Source of the DNA: Bacteroidales bacterium UBA5833
Lineage (GTDB): Bacteria > Bacteroidota > Bacteroidia > Bacteroidales > Lentimicrobiaceae
Length of the DNA: 64,000 nucleotides
NCBI GenBank assembly: GCA_002433025.1
Contig: DJGZ01000041.1
Location: forward strand, 1-64,000
Direction of reading: 5' to 3'
Below the pieces are notes generated by a model. That model saw nothing but the letters and a program-made list of their open reading frames with translations. It searched no databases and was not told the DNA's origin. A program made the translations under genes and the position numbers. The number at the start of each line of letters is the position of its first letter. Positions within the stretch are counted from its first letter, which is position 1. Positions 43,734-53,263 of this stretch are shown here, piece after piece.

Positions 43734-46700
43734 TCACTCTTCCCGGATTGGATCCGGAATCTGTGGTTTCATCACAACGCCGAGGTTCTTCTTACCGTCG
43801 ATCATGATCACCAGCGGCTGTTCAAATCTGATGTGACGGATCACTTCATCTTCATAGAACGGATTCTGTGAAGCAAGAAAATCAAGATCATAATGTCCGT
43901 CTTTCAAAAACGGATTGATGGTAAAATACCCAACCCTGAATGAGGTCAGGTTCTGGAAGAAATGGGTCCCCTGGCTCGGATCTATCCGGTAATGCTCCAG
44001 GCCAGACTCAACGATAACCCGGGCAGCAGAAATCTGGGGCCATTTTACCGGAATTCCCAGCCATGGGTCGTTGCTCCCCCAGCGGCCCGGGCCCACCAGC
44101 ACATAGTTACGCTTTTCAGAAAGAAAGTTCTCATTCAGTTTTCCTACCCTGAGCGCAGTTTCTTTATTGGCCGCCGGATTAAAAGACTCGGGTTTGACAT
44201 AAACAATATCATACACATCGCGGATAATTCCATTGCCCAGCGCATGATGCGCATAGATAACCGCATCCTTTTCAACCACATCTTCAAGATGTGCTTCGAT
44301 GGCTTCCCTGTTATCGACAATCGGCCTGATCTGCAACAAATTAAACAGCGCGGGGGTCCCTTTGGGACGGTTCAGGTCCACCGCAAATTCAATTTCAACG
44401 GGTTTGCTCATCTCACGCTGCCCGGTTTCAAGCACGGTGGCAAGAATCTCTGCCAGGGGAAATACATTATGGGTTAAGATATTTGAAAAAGTCACGATCC
44501 GCTTTCCTGATCCGAACATGCCATCCCGCAACATATTGCTCTCATAATCAAAAGTAGAGATGATATTTTTCAGCGAACCGTCTGATTCTCCATCCCGAAT
44601 ATTCAACCTCTGCAGGTTTGAACTGTCATCGGTTGAAGGCATAAATGTGCCCGGGCGCAGATCCAGGGCATAAAAGTGCTTCTGCGTTTCGCGAAGGGCA
44701 AATTCGGGCGTAGATAACTGAAGGACTTTCCTGGGATAGCGAGGAGAAAACCTCAGGGTCAACCCTCCGTCAACAATATACTTCCCGAGGCCAAGGGCAA
44801 TGTTGGCAATACCATCCTCGGGCTTTTCCGGATCAATGGGATAGAAATTTATGGAGCGGGCAACTCCTGACAAAGTGGGATAAAACCGGTCACCGTATTG
44901 TGTACCGGTAACCTCCTGCAGCACGATGGCCATTTTTTCCTCATCAATAACATTGGAGGTTGCCGTCATGTATGATTTTGAATCCCTGAAAAAGGCCGAA
45001 GCATATACACTCTTAATGGCATTGCTCAGGTTCTCGATGGTCATCCGCTCATCATTCACAAAATTGGGGACCATATAAGTGGAGTAGATTCCGGCAAATG
45101 GCTGATAGTAGCTATCCTCAAGCATACTTGAAGACCTTACGGCTATCGGTTTATTTACCACGGATATGAAAGTATAAAGATCCTCATGCAAGCGAAAAGG
45201 GAGCCTTCCCGCGATGAAATGATCGAGAATCTCCTCATCTGAAAGATCGGAAAGTGCAATCTTATAAAGATTATTATCTTCCATAAACTCATCGAAGATA
45301 TCCGCCCCGAGCACCACCGTACGGGGAATGGTAACGATTACCCCAGGCCATTTGTCAAGCAGGCGGTTGCGTTTGATCATCGAATCGAGAAAGGCAAGTC
45401 CACGGGCTTTACCTCCGATAGACCCCTGCCCTACCCTGGTAAAACTCAGGTACTCATCAAAACTTTCGCGGTTAAATTCAGCGATGATGCCCCTTGCCTT
45501 ATTCAGCCTGAAAGTAGCGATGGCATCAAAAATAAAACGACGGATTTCATCCAGATCACTGAAGTCGCCCGGACGAAGATCACGGAAAAGTTCGGCAAGC
45601 GGAAACAAAGCCCTGGCATATAACCACTTGGAAACATGGTTGCGATAGATGTGGTAAGCAAGGGAATTATCCGGAATTTCAAAAATCTTTTGCTGAAGGG
45701 CTTTCAGGTCGGCAGCACGGGCAACTTCGAGCCGGGTGTCAGGATCTACAAAAACAAAATCGCCGAAGGCAAAATACTGCTTTATAAAATTCCTCAGTTC
45801 GATGGAAAGCGTTTTCGACTGCTTGTGCAGAAAACCAACCCTGAGGCTGCGCGCCACTTCGGAATTTGTAAGGTCTGATGACTGCATCAGAATGGGCATA
45901 AATTCATCGTCGCGCTTTACCTTTTCCACCAGTCTTATACCTGCCTGCCGGTCTTCGCTGCCATTCCTCGGATATGAAGTATCGGTGATGATCCCGAGCA
46001 GGTTATTCTTGTACTTCTCGTAATAACTTACAGCCTCCTCGTAATTGGTAGCCAGCAATATCTTAGGCCTTCCCCGCATGCGCAACATCATCTGGTGCTC
46101 ATTCAGTCCTTCGGTCATAAAAGCCTTCGACTGCTTGAAAATGATTTTGTAAATATTCGGCAAATAACTGGAATAGAACCGGATAGAATCTTCAACCAGC
46201 AGGATCACCTGAACGCCAACCTCCTTTACATCATTTTCGGCATTCATTCTGTCTTCTATCAGTTTGATTATGGCCAGCAGGATATCGGCATTGCCAAGCC
46301 AGCAAAACACATAATCAATTACTGACAGGTCTTCATTGGCTAAAGTAAGGGTAACCTCACGCGAAAACGAAGTCAGCACAACGATGGGCTTTTGCGGATA
46401 TTGAGCCTTGATCCTTTTTGCAGAATCAAAATTCTCGCTCTTCCCCATGCTTAGCATGGTGATAATAAGATCAATATTCTGATTTTCAAGTACTTTCATG
46501 GCTTCAGCCTCTGATGATACCTGTATAAACTGAGGGGGATACCTCAGGCTGAGTGAAACATACTCGATAAATATCTGCTCATCAATACGGCCGTCACCCT
46601 CCAGCACAAAGGAATCGTAGTTACTGGCGATCAACAGTACATTGTAAATCCGTTTTTTCATCAGGTTGATGAAAGCCGTATCGTCAAAATAGAATTTCTT

Positions 46701-46745
46701 TGCCAGTAAAGCATAGGGAGAGGATTGCATAGCTTTAGTATTCAT
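43734..46745 (-). CDS. PEP-synthase-like ATP-grasp protein with receiver-like N-terminal domains
   Basis: About 1003 residues. The C-terminal two-thirds resembles the N-terminal ATP-grasp domain of PEP synthase/PPDK: QGSIGGKARGLAFLDSM, KPIAVRSSSMLEDSYYQPFAGIYSTY, MAIVLQEVTG, and LLQIRPIV. The phospho-His domain and the C-terminal PEP barrel of PpsA are not seen. The first about 375 residues contain two receiver-like domains; the second has VEDS, an Asp in IITDTSYP, MQSSD and HKQSK, so it may still be phosphorylatable. Start choice: ATG at 46745, but the -7 element at 46750-46757 would place transcription onset near it, making ATG 46730 (MQSSPYAL) a good alternative. The target of ATP-dependent phosphoryl transfer is unknown. 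Confidence 0.75.
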   Translation of the reverse strand: MNTKAMQSSPYALLAKKFYFDDTAFINLMKKRIYNVLLIASNYDSFVLEGDGRIDEQIFIEYVSLSLRYPPQFIQVSSEAEAMKVLENQNIDLIITMLSMGKSENFDSAKRIKAQYPQKPIVVLTSFSREVTLTLANEDLSVIDYVFCWLGNADILLAIIKLIEDRMNAENDVKEVGVQVILLVEDSIRFYSSYLPNIYKIIFKQSKAFMTEGLNEHQMMLRMRGRPKILLATNYEEAVSYYEKYKNNLLGIITDTSYPRNGSEDRQAGIRLVEKVKRDDEFMPILMQSSDLTNSEVARSLRVGFLHKQSKTLSIELRNFIKQYFAFGDFVFVDPDTRLEVARAADLKALQQKIFEIPDNSLAYHIYRNHVSKWLYARALFPLAELFRDLRPGDFSDLDEIRRFIFDAIATFRLNKARGIIAEFNRESFDEYLSFTRVGQGSIGGKARGLAFLDSMIKRNRLLDKWPGVIVTIPRTVVLGADIFDEFMEDNNLYKIALSDLSDEEILDHFIAGRLPFRLHEDLYTFISVVNKPIAVRSSSMLEDSYYQPFAGIYSTYMVPNFVNDERMTIENLSNAIKSVYASAFFRDSKSYMTATSNVIDEEKMAIVLQEVTGTQYGDRFYPTLSGVARSINFYPIDPEKPEDGIANIALGLGKYIVDGGLTLRFSPRYPRKVLQLSTPEFALRETQKHFYALDLRPGTFMPSTDDSSNLQRLNIRDGESDGSLKNIISTFDYESNMLRDGMFGSGKRIVTFSNILTHNVFPLAEILATVLETGQREMSKPVEIEFAVDLNRPKGTPALFNLLQIRPIVDNREAIEAHLEDVVEKDAVIYAHHALGNGIIRDVYDIVYVKPESFNPAANKETALRVGKLNENFLSEKRNYVLVGPGRWGSNDPWLGIPVKWPQISAARVIVESGLEHYRIDPSQGTHFFQNLTSFRVGYFTINPFLKDGHYDLDFLASQNPFYEDEVIRHIRFEQPLVIMIDGKKNLGVVMKPQIPDPIREE

Positions 46746-46749
46746 ATCA

Positions 46750-46757
46750 CAAATATA
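46750..46757 (-). promoter_or_regulatory. -7-like element of the PEP-synthase-like gene
   Basis: TATATTTG on the minus strand, only 4 bp before the ATG at 46745. Either the mRNA is nearly leaderless or translation starts at 46730. No TTTG at 19-21 nt. Confidence 0.4.
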
Positions 46758-46900
46758 GAATAATCCGGTTAAATTTGCACAGGCAGCCGTGAGGCATCTG
46801 TAACGAAACGATACACCGGCTGGCGTATACCAGCTCACAGGAACACTTTATATAACAAGCCACAGCCAATAAGTTCAAAAAAAATAACCATATCAGCAAA

Positions 46901-47818
46901 ATGACATCTTACACCGGGATAATTGAAAGTATTGCAAGGGAAATCAAACCATTGCTGAGCAAAGGGAAGGTAGCAAGCTACATTCCTGCTTTATCGAGAA
47001 TAGATCCGGAAAAATTCGGCATGGCCGTAGCCACCATCAGGGGAGAACTCTTTACCACCGGAGATGCTACCGAAAACTTCAGCATTCAGAGCATTTCCAA
47101 GGTATTTACCCTTGCCATGGTGATGGACCGTATGGGTGATGCCCTTTGGGACAGGGTGGGCCGCGAGGCATCAGGAAACCCCTTCAACTCACTGGTGCAG
47201 CTTGAATACGAAAACGGCAGGCCCCGTAACCCCTTTATCAATGCGGGAGCGCTGGTGGTCACCGATTGCGTGATTTTTGAAAACGAGGATCCGCTAACCG
47301 GATTGATAGATTTTGTCAGAAACTGCTCAGGAAATCCGGCCATAGATTATGACAGGGAGGTAGCCCGCTCAGAAAAGGAAACGGGGCACCGCAACGCGGC
47401 CCTGGCCAACTTCCTGAAAAGCTACAGCAACCTTTCCAATGAGGTGGACCGGGTGCTGAACCTCTATTTTCACCAGTGCGCCCTTTCGATGAGCTGCGTT
47501 GACCTTGCGAAATCATTTCTTTTTCTTGCCAATGGCGGCACCGACCCTGTAAGCGGAAAGGTCATCTGTGGTCCGAGGCAGGCCAAGCGTATCAACGCGC
47601 TGATGCAGACCTGTGGTTTATACGACGAAGGCGGGGAGTTTGCCTACCGTGTCGGGCTGCCAGGCAAAAGCGGCGTAGGCGGCGGCATTGTGGCGGTGAT
47701 GCCGGGAGAACTGGCAGTAGCCGTTTGGTCGCCGGGGCTGAATACCGCCGGGAATTCCCTGGCAGGTATGATGGCCCTGGAGCTTTTTACGACCTATACC
47801 GCCAGATCTATTTTCTGA
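46901..47818 (+). CDS. glsA: Glutaminase A
   Basis: Hydrolyses L-glutamine to glutamate and ammonia. The 305-residue protein has the serine-dependent beta-lactamase-like fold with the catalytic SISK (Ser64, Lys67) in ENFSIQSISKVFTLAMVM, RPRNPFINAGALVVTD, the conserved CALSMSCVDLAKSFLFLANGG, and PGKSGVGGGIVAVMPGEL. The length is normal for a GlsA without C-terminal extensions. It is divergent from the PEP-synthase-like gene. Confidence 0.97.
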   Translation: MTSYTGIIESIAREIKPLLSKGKVASYIPALSRIDPEKFGMAVATIRGELFTTGDATENFSIQSISKVFTLAMVMDRMGDALWDRVGREASGNPFNSLVQLEYENGRPRNPFINAGALVVTDCVIFENEDPLTGLIDFVRNCSGNPAIDYDREVARSEKETGHRNAALANFLKSYSNLSNEVDRVLNLYFHQCALSMSCVDLAKSFLFLANGGTDPVSGKVICGPRQAKRINALMQTCGLYDEGGEFAYRVGLPGKSGVGGGIVAVMPGELAVAVWSPGLNTAGNSLAGMMALELFTTYTARSIF

Positions 47819-47864
47819 AAATAAACCGTTATTACTTTCCGCTCAGCATTTTAATCAGGACTTT

Positions 47865-48572
47865 TCATCCTGCCCCGGATTCATTACCTGTCAATGCCTG
47901 TTTTACCGATGAAGGTTCGCTGTATCGTTCAATCAGATCAATCATTTTCGCGGTGTTTGCATTCTGCTTGTCAGAAATCTCACTCAATTCCGTCAGGGTA
48001 AGCGCTTCTCCCCTGGCCGTGATGAAAGTATTCAAATTGACAATATCGGAAAACCAGTTGGTTACCACGATCATCAGTTGTGTAAGGTTAGCCCTGCTGC
48101 TTTGCAATTCAAGCGGAGGTTTGAAAATAAAGTGGGACACTATATCGATCAAGCCGATGGTTCCAAAAGCGATGGACAGTATGGTCTTGCCCTGGGCAGC
48201 AAAAACCACCGCCACCGTGATCAGGGCGATCCCCAGCATAAACGCCAGCACATACATCCAGAGCACATACTTGTAAGCGCTCTTCGCATCGCGGATTACC
48301 TCCTGCAACGATGATTTGATGCTCATAATGGTTTGCGTGGTGTTGGCCATGTTTTCCATCGAAAGTTCCATGGCCTTGCCGAGCACCTGATTGTTGACCT
48401 TGTTATAGTTCCGGGCATTTTGCGACATCTGCCCCAGTACCCCCAGGATATCACTGAGTTCCTGCCGGTCATCAGAACTCAGACCCTGTTCAGAAGCAAG
48501 ATTGGCAGCCACCTGCTCATTCCTGAATAGATATTCGTGAATGTAATCGAACGCCAGATTTTTGTTTTTCAT
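47865..48572 (-). CDS. Two-helix membrane protein of unknown function
   Basis: I do not recognise a firm family. The 235-residue product has a charged helical N-terminal part (1-100), two adjacent membrane helices (about 106-145: YVLWMYVLAFMLGIALITVAVV and a second, ending IVSHFIF), and a helical C-terminal tail with a long run of possible coiled coil. The arrangement resembles TRADD-N-associated two-helix membrane domains, but that is a weak impression. The start at 48572 is preferred to 48611. It ends 46 bp after the convergent glsA stop. Confidence 0.5.
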   Translation of the reverse strand: MKNKNLAFDYIHEYLFRNEQVAANLASEQGLSSDDRQELSDILGVLGQMSQNARNYNKVNNQVLGKAMELSMENMANTTQTIMSIKSSLQEVIRDAKSAYKYVLWMYVLAFMLGIALITVAVVFAAQGKTILSIAFGTIGLIDIVSHFIFKPPLELQSSRANLTQLMIVVTNWFSDIVNLNTFITARGEALTLTELSEISDKQNANTAKMIDLIERYSEPSSVKQALTGNESGAG

Positions 48573-48790
48573 AATCAGAAGTTTTTGAAACCAACAAATC
48601 AATACTATCAAAAAATGCAGAATCGGATAAAGGCGGGAAATCTATCACAATACGAAGATCGCTACGGATTGTGAAATTATAAACAAACAGAAAAATCACT
48701 TGTTTGTATCAGCACTGAATTAAATTGTGTCGCCGGGATTATGATGGCCTGTTTCATCGTTTTTGAGGTTCCTGTGTTGCAATAATTTCA

Positions 48791-48798
48791 TAGTTTTG
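48791..48798 (+). promoter_or_regulatory. -7-like element of the OstA-like gene
   Basis: TAGTTTTG, 17 bp before the ATG at 48816. A TTTG lies upstream at 48762-48765, but the spacing (25 nt) is longer than usual. Confidence 0.4.
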
Positions 48799-48815
48799 CG
48801 GTTATAATTGCAAAC

Positions 48816-50327
48816 ATGCCGATGCGCCTGTCTTTTCTGCTGACTCAGCTTATTTTGTTTTCAAGTTTGATGGTTTCTGCGCAACAACCCAGAAAAATAC
48901 GGTTGGTGCAGGCGGATGTAATGGCTTACAACAAAGCGCTGGGTGAAAATGTGCAGCGCATCATCGGAAATGCGGTTTTTGAACATGAGGGGGCCTTCCT
49001 CTATTGCGATTCCGCGCATCTGAACAATGCAACCAACAGCATGAAGGCTTACAGCAGGGTGCACATTAAGGCCAGCGACACCCTTAACCTTTATGGAGAT
49101 TCGATTTATTACAGTGGCGAGACCCGTATTGCTGAAGTATTTGACAATGTAAAACTGATCGACAACCGCACCATCCTGACCACCGACAAACTGATTTACG
49201 ACAGAAATACGGGCATCGCATTTTACCTCACCGGAGGTCATATTGTAAATGACCAGAACACGCTTGACAGCAAGCGGGGTTATTACCACACCAATACCAA
49301 GGATTTCTTTTTCCGTGACCATGTTGTGCTGACCAACCCCGATTATGTGATGAATTGCGATACCCTACAGTACAATACACAGAGCAAAATATCATGGTTC
49401 AGGGGGCCAACCACCATTAAGGGCGAAGAAACCGATATTTACGCGGAAAACGGATGGTACAACACCGTAACAGATATTGCTGAGTTTGACGAAAATGCCC
49501 GGGTCAAGAACGGCGATCAGGTCCTTACCGGCGACAGCCTGTATTATGAACGCACCAACGGATTCGGGGAGGCTTTCAGAAATATTATGGTGATTGACAC
49601 GGTTCAGAATATGATCGTAACCGGGCAGTATGCGCGTTACCGCAAAGACCTGGGCTATACAATGATCACCCAACGGCCTGAAGCACTCTTTATTGAAGAG
49701 AAAGACACACTTTTTATGCATGCCGACACCCTGAGGGCAACCTTCGATTCAACCCAAACGACCAAAGAGGTGTTTGCTTTCTACCATGTGAAGTTTTTCC
49801 GCACCGACCTGCAGGGAATGACCGATTCGCTGATCTACAAATTCAGTGACAGTACCATGCGTATGTTTGGTTCCCCCGTGTTATGGACTGAAGAAAACCA
49901 GCTGACTTCCGACTCCATTCATGTACTTACCGGCAATGAACAGGTAAAGGAGCTGCGGCTTTTCAACAATGCCTTCATTATTTCAGGCGATACCCTGGGC
50001 ACCGGATACAACCAGATCAAAGGGCGGAATATGACAGGTTATTTCATTGACAATGAACTGATCAGGATTAAAGTTACGGGAAATGCGGAAACGATTTACT
50101 GGGTAAGGGAGGACGACGGAACCCTGACAGGCATCAACAAGGCCTTCGCCAGCAATATGAACATAAGGTTGCGCGATAAAAAGATCAGGCAGATCGTTTA
50201 CATCGAAAAACCCACCGCAGTGCTGCATCCCGAAGGTGAACTCAGTCAGGAAGAATTGCTGCTGAAAAATTTTATCTGGCTCGAAGACCGGAGGCCAAAG
50301 ACACGCGAAGATATCTTTACCTGGTAG
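48816..50327 (+). CDS. OstA/LptA-like periplasmic protein
   Basis: A 503-residue protein with signal peptide (ending MVSAQ). The rest consists of repeated short strands, such as ADVMAYNKALGENVQRIIGNAVFEHEGAFLYCDSAHLNNA, which is the OstA/LptA beta-jellyroll pattern. In Bacteroidota such OstA-like proteins are thought to take part in LPS transport across the periplasm. It is longer than LptA (about 180 residues) and appears to have several OstA repeats. No other lpt gene is adjacent. Confidence 0.75.
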   Translation: MPMRLSFLLTQLILFSSLMVSAQQPRKIRLVQADVMAYNKALGENVQRIIGNAVFEHEGAFLYCDSAHLNNATNSMKAYSRVHIKASDTLNLYGDSIYYSGETRIAEVFDNVKLIDNRTILTTDKLIYDRNTGIAFYLTGGHIVNDQNTLDSKRGYYHTNTKDFFFRDHVVLTNPDYVMNCDTLQYNTQSKISWFRGPTTIKGEETDIYAENGWYNTVTDIAEFDENARVKNGDQVLTGDSLYYERTNGFGEAFRNIMVIDTVQNMIVTGQYARYRKDLGYTMITQRPEALFIEEKDTLFMHADTLRATFDSTQTTKEVFAFYHVKFFRTDLQGMTDSLIYKFSDSTMRMFGSPVLWTEENQLTSDSIHVLTGNEQVKELRLFNNAFIISGDTLGTGYNQIKGRNMTGYFIDNELIRIKVTGNAETIYWVREDDGTLTGINKAFASNMNIRLRDKKIRQIVYIEKPTAVLHPEGELSQEELLLKNFIWLEDRRPKTREDIFTW

Positions 50328-50341
50328 CGGATCAAACCAAC

Positions 50342-50406
50342 ACCGGGAGCCGGGCCTGCCTGAACTCAGGCACATCAGGAAACCGCTGAACAGCTCCGGT
50401 CTTTTT
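50342..50406 (+). terminator. Terminator of the OstA-like gene
   Basis: ACCGGGAGC near 50342 pairs with GCTCCGGT (50393-50400, one bulge), an inner GCCTG/CAGGC hairpin lies between, and five T residues follow (50402-50406). It lies in the 96-bp gap between convergent genes. Confidence 0.5.
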
Positions 50407-50423
50407 AGGACTGACAAACAGAC

Positions 50424-51737
50424 CTATTCTGTTTCAAACAACACCTTAACAGTTTCCGTATTCAGCCGTCTTTTCAGCCAGGTTATGATACGTTCCCGGT
50501 CTTCCTGTTTCGGATCACCGTTTTTAAACGTCAGCACAACCTGACCAACACGTATTTGCTCACTTGCCGGCATTGTGTATAAATACGTTTCAGCGTAAGA
50601 GCATGACACTACTTCAGGAAATATTGCATTGAGTTCTGTCAGTAAAGCTTCTCCTATAAGTGGCTTCCGTTCGAGGCTATCCTTTTTTCTTTCAGAATCA
50701 GCTAGTTGCATGTTCAGTCGGCTGATCTCCAATTTCAGGTTATTTACTTCTGAATTTTCAGATTCATTCAATGAAAATCCCTGACGGATGTTCAACGTAA
50801 CCTTATCAAGTGAAAAATCCCGGGCCTTCTCTTCAAGCAAAAGCTTATGATCTTCGGTAAGGGTATTTCCGCCGTATACCATCATAATTTCGCGGGTACT
50901 GGGATTACTTTCGTACCTGAGCAGGTAGCTGCCTTCAAAAACACTGACATTTCTTGTAAAACGGGCAACATTATCATTGAAACGCTCCTTTTGCACCAAA
51001 CCATAACCGAAGTAAATGCTTGGCAAAATGGTAATAACAATCACAACCGAGATCCACTGGTTCACTTTTTTCTTGTGCGCTTCTCCGGCTAAAGTGATAA
51101 TTGGAAATTTCAACAACTGCGAAACAACCATGGCTGCGATGGCAATAAACACGGTATTGATCGTGAAAAGATAAAACGCGCCGAAAAAAAACTGAAACTG
51201 CGCGGTGGCCAGACCATATCCTGCGGTGCACAGTGGTGGCATCAGGGCGGTGGCAATGGCCACTCCGGGAATAACATTTCCCTTTTGCTTACTGCTGATG
51301 GCTACAATTCCGGCCAGGCCGCCGAACAATGCAATCAACACATCGTAAATGGTCGGGCTTGTGCGTGCAAGCAATTCAGAATGCGCAGTCGAAACAGGGC
51401 TCAAAGCAAAATAGCCTGTGGAGGCCGTGAGCCCGGCAGCAACAGCGAATCCAAAGTTTTTAAGGGCAGTACGGAAAAGCGGAAAATTATAGGTTGCAAT
51501 AGAATATCCTATACCATTTATCGGGCCCATGAGCGGCGAAATAAGCATGGCGCCGATGATCACTGCCGTTGAGTTCATATTCAATCCTACAGAGGCAACA
51601 ATAATGGCAAAGATCAGAATCCAAAGATTTGTTCCTTTGAAAATAATATCCTTTTCAATCGTCTGATGAATCTTTTCAAAGTCTTCAACCTCACTTTCAA
51701 GATTCAGATAATGAAGCAACTGTTTAAAAACACTCAT
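50424..51737 (-). CDS. DUF389 (TIGR00341-type) membrane protein
   Basis: A 437-residue protein. Residues of about 30-230 hold six membrane helices with the DUF389 signature ISPLMGPINGIGYSIATYN and GGLAGIVAISSKQKGNVIPGVAIATALMPPLCTAGYGLATAQ. The C-terminal half is soluble with a coiled coil (about 310-350: NNLKLEISRLNMQLADSERKKD). DUF389 proteins are of unknown function. It is transcribed alone or with the preceding small membrane protein gene, 21 bp upstream. Confidence 0.85.
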   Translation of the reverse strand: MSVFKQLLHYLNLESEVEDFEKIHQTIEKDIIFKGTNLWILIFAIIVASVGLNMNSTAVIIGAMLISPLMGPINGIGYSIATYNFPLFRTALKNFGFAVAAGLTASTGYFALSPVSTAHSELLARTSPTIYDVLIALFGGLAGIVAISSKQKGNVIPGVAIATALMPPLCTAGYGLATAQFQFFFGAFYLFTINTVFIAIAAMVVSQLLKFPIITLAGEAHKKKVNQWISVVIVITILPSIYFGYGLVQKERFNDNVARFTRNVSVFEGSYLLRYESNPSTREIMMVYGGNTLTEDHKLLLEEKARDFSLDKVTLNIRQGFSLNESENSEVNNLKLEISRLNMQLADSERKKDSLERKPLIGEALLTELNAIFPEVVSCSYAETYLYTMPASEQIRVGQVVLTFKNGDPKQEDRERIITWLKRRLNTETVKVLFETE

Positions 51738-51758
51738 ATATCATACTTTTAGCAGGAA

Positions 51759-52166
51759 TTATTGACCAAAGGGCAGGTTGCCCGGCCTGGGTTCTGTGGA
51801 CTTGACGTCAAGAATTTCAGTCACCACATAATTGCTCATCCCCCTCCAGGGCAACGGATGGAGATACTCCCTGTAGCGCAGTTCAACAAAGCGGCCGCCG
51901 CTGCGTTCCAGCACGGCAGCAATGCTGTCGTTGGTAATACTGAACTCAAATTCGTTGCTTTGCATGGCCCCTGGCAGCGGCGTTTTAAAGCCTTCCTGAA
52001 TCAACCGGCCTTCCCATGTTTTGAAAATATAGCCTTTCCTGACGACGAAATTAAGGGTGCCTGCTTTCACGCCTTCGCCAAAAACAAAATAATAGCGCCA
52101 CCACCCGAATGCGGTCAATGCAATGATTAGTATAACACTGATAATGACAATGGTTTTTCTTTTCAT
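51759..52166 (-). CDS. Small membrane-anchored protein of unknown function
   Basis: A 135-residue protein with one N-terminal membrane helix (about 4-23) and a small soluble domain containing YFVFGEGVKAGTLNFVVRKGYIFKTWEGRLIQEGF and a C-terminal VLERSGGRFVELRYREYLHPLPWRG. Similar Bacteroidota proteins are often labelled '6-phosphogluconate dehydrogenase'; nothing in the sequence supports that enzyme. It lies 21 bp before the DUF389 gene. Confidence 0.65.
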   Translation of the reverse strand: MKRKTIVIISVILIIALTAFGWWRYYFVFGEGVKAGTLNFVVRKGYIFKTWEGRLIQEGFKTPLPGAMQSNEFEFSITNDSIAAVLERSGGRFVELRYREYLHPLPWRGMSNYVVTEILDVKSTEPRPGNLPFGQ

Positions 52167-52242
52167 GGGTGGTATGCTTAAGATGAATTGTCAGGTGTGA
52201 GGCAGTTCAGGCCGGATAGCAAATATAGTGAAATATCTTTTA

Positions 52243-53121
52243 TTAACCTTCCAATGCTTTCGACGAAGCATCACGCGGGACAACCGACATTACCGGAATA
52301 TCAGACTTTCTGATAAATTCCTGAGCACCGGAGTCAACGAAAAACTCCACAATAGCCGATTCCTGCTGTGTCATAATGATTATAAGATCAATATCGCCTG
52401 TTCTGTTGGCATAATCCAGCAGCGAAGAGACGATATCTTTTTCACCGGCCTGCGCCTCAAGAACTTCAGTTTCACAGCCTATGCCAGCATTTTTAATCTG
52501 ATCATGCACATTCTCCACCTGCCGCCTGATCTTATCCCTGGATCTATCCTTTTGTTCCAGGCTCAGCGCGGCAACCACCCTGACCCGTGCCCCGTAAATA
52601 CCGGCAAGTTTTATCGCCCATTTTACCTTCTGGCCGGTTTCGGCATGGTGATCGATGGGCAGCATAATAGTGCGGCAACCATCATAGTGTGTCCGCCCCC
52701 CGATGGTAATTACCGGGCAGTGGGCCGACCTGATGACCCTGGAGGTATTGGCACCGGCCATTCGATAATTCCCTCGTGCTGAAGATTCAAGGCTCCTGGT
52801 TCCCATCACGATAAATTCAGCACCTGTTTCCCTTGCAACATCCACAATCACGGAGTAAATCCTTCCGATCTCAAGCCTGACACTGATATCGACCCCGCTT
52901 TTAAAGGACATGTTGGCTGCAACCGCATCCATCTGGTCGCTGATCTTTTCCAGCATCTCCTCATTTTGCTCCTGACTGAATAATGAGGACAGAAAACCCT
53001 GCTGTTCATGAACATACAACAGGATGATTCTGCTTTTTGTGTGCCGTGCCAGGTGGATGGCCTGATCAAAAGCCAGATCGGTCTGCGGATCGAAATCGTA
53101 TGGAACAAGTATGTAATTCAT
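52243..53121 (-). CDS. Tandem universal stress protein
   Basis: A 292-residue protein of two USP domains. Each starts with an I-L-V-P strand (YILVPYDFDPQTDLA; TIMLPIDHHAETGQK). Domain 1 carries the ATP-binding-like motif FIVMGTRSLESSARGNYRMAGANTSRVIRSAHCPVITI (GX2GX9GX-type). Domain 2 lacks the same glycine pattern and may be structural. USPs act in stress survival, often by binding ATP. The ATG at 53121 is chosen because the first strand starts there. Confidence 0.85.
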   Translation of the reverse strand: MNYILVPYDFDPQTDLAFDQAIHLARHTKSRIILLYVHEQQGFLSSLFSQEQNEEMLEKISDQMDAVAANMSFKSGVDISVRLEIGRIYSVIVDVARETGAEFIVMGTRSLESSARGNYRMAGANTSRVIRSAHCPVITIGGRTHYDGCRTIMLPIDHHAETGQKVKWAIKLAGIYGARVRVVAALSLEQKDRSRDKIRRQVENVHDQIKNAGIGCETEVLEAQAGEKDIVSSLLDYANRTGDIDLIIIMTQQESAIVEFFVDSGAQEFIRKSDIPVMSVVPRDASSKALEG

Positions 53122-53241
53122 GGCGTATGGCGGTATGGTTAGTTGCCGAATTCTAAGCACTTCCCTATCAAGTTACAACTACTTTTGATACGAGCTGTGC
53201 CGCTCGAATACGCACTGCACCGGCAATTAACTGTACCGCGC

Positions 53242-53250
53242 GTTATGCCT
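53242..53250. repeat. Left copy of a 9-bp inverted repeat flanking the R-M genes
   Basis: GTTATGCCT here is the exact reverse complement of AGGCATAAC at 55785-55793; together they bracket the restriction-modification pair. A G-C rich, hairpin-forming segment lies just outside (53195-53240). Confidence 0.5.
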
Positions 53251-53263
53251 TCGTGCTTTGTTT

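Noticed and set aside
51759..52166. 6-phosphogluconate dehydrogenase
   Set aside because: This name is attached to similar small proteins, but the product is 135 residues with one membrane helix and none of the dehydrogenase motifs.
53180..53250. Integron attC site next to the R-M genes
   Set aside because: GTTATGCC and GCATAAC recall attC core sites, but GTTATGC departs from GTTRRRY, the complementary half-sites at the proper distance are missing, and no integrase is present. Kept only as an inverted-repeat observation.
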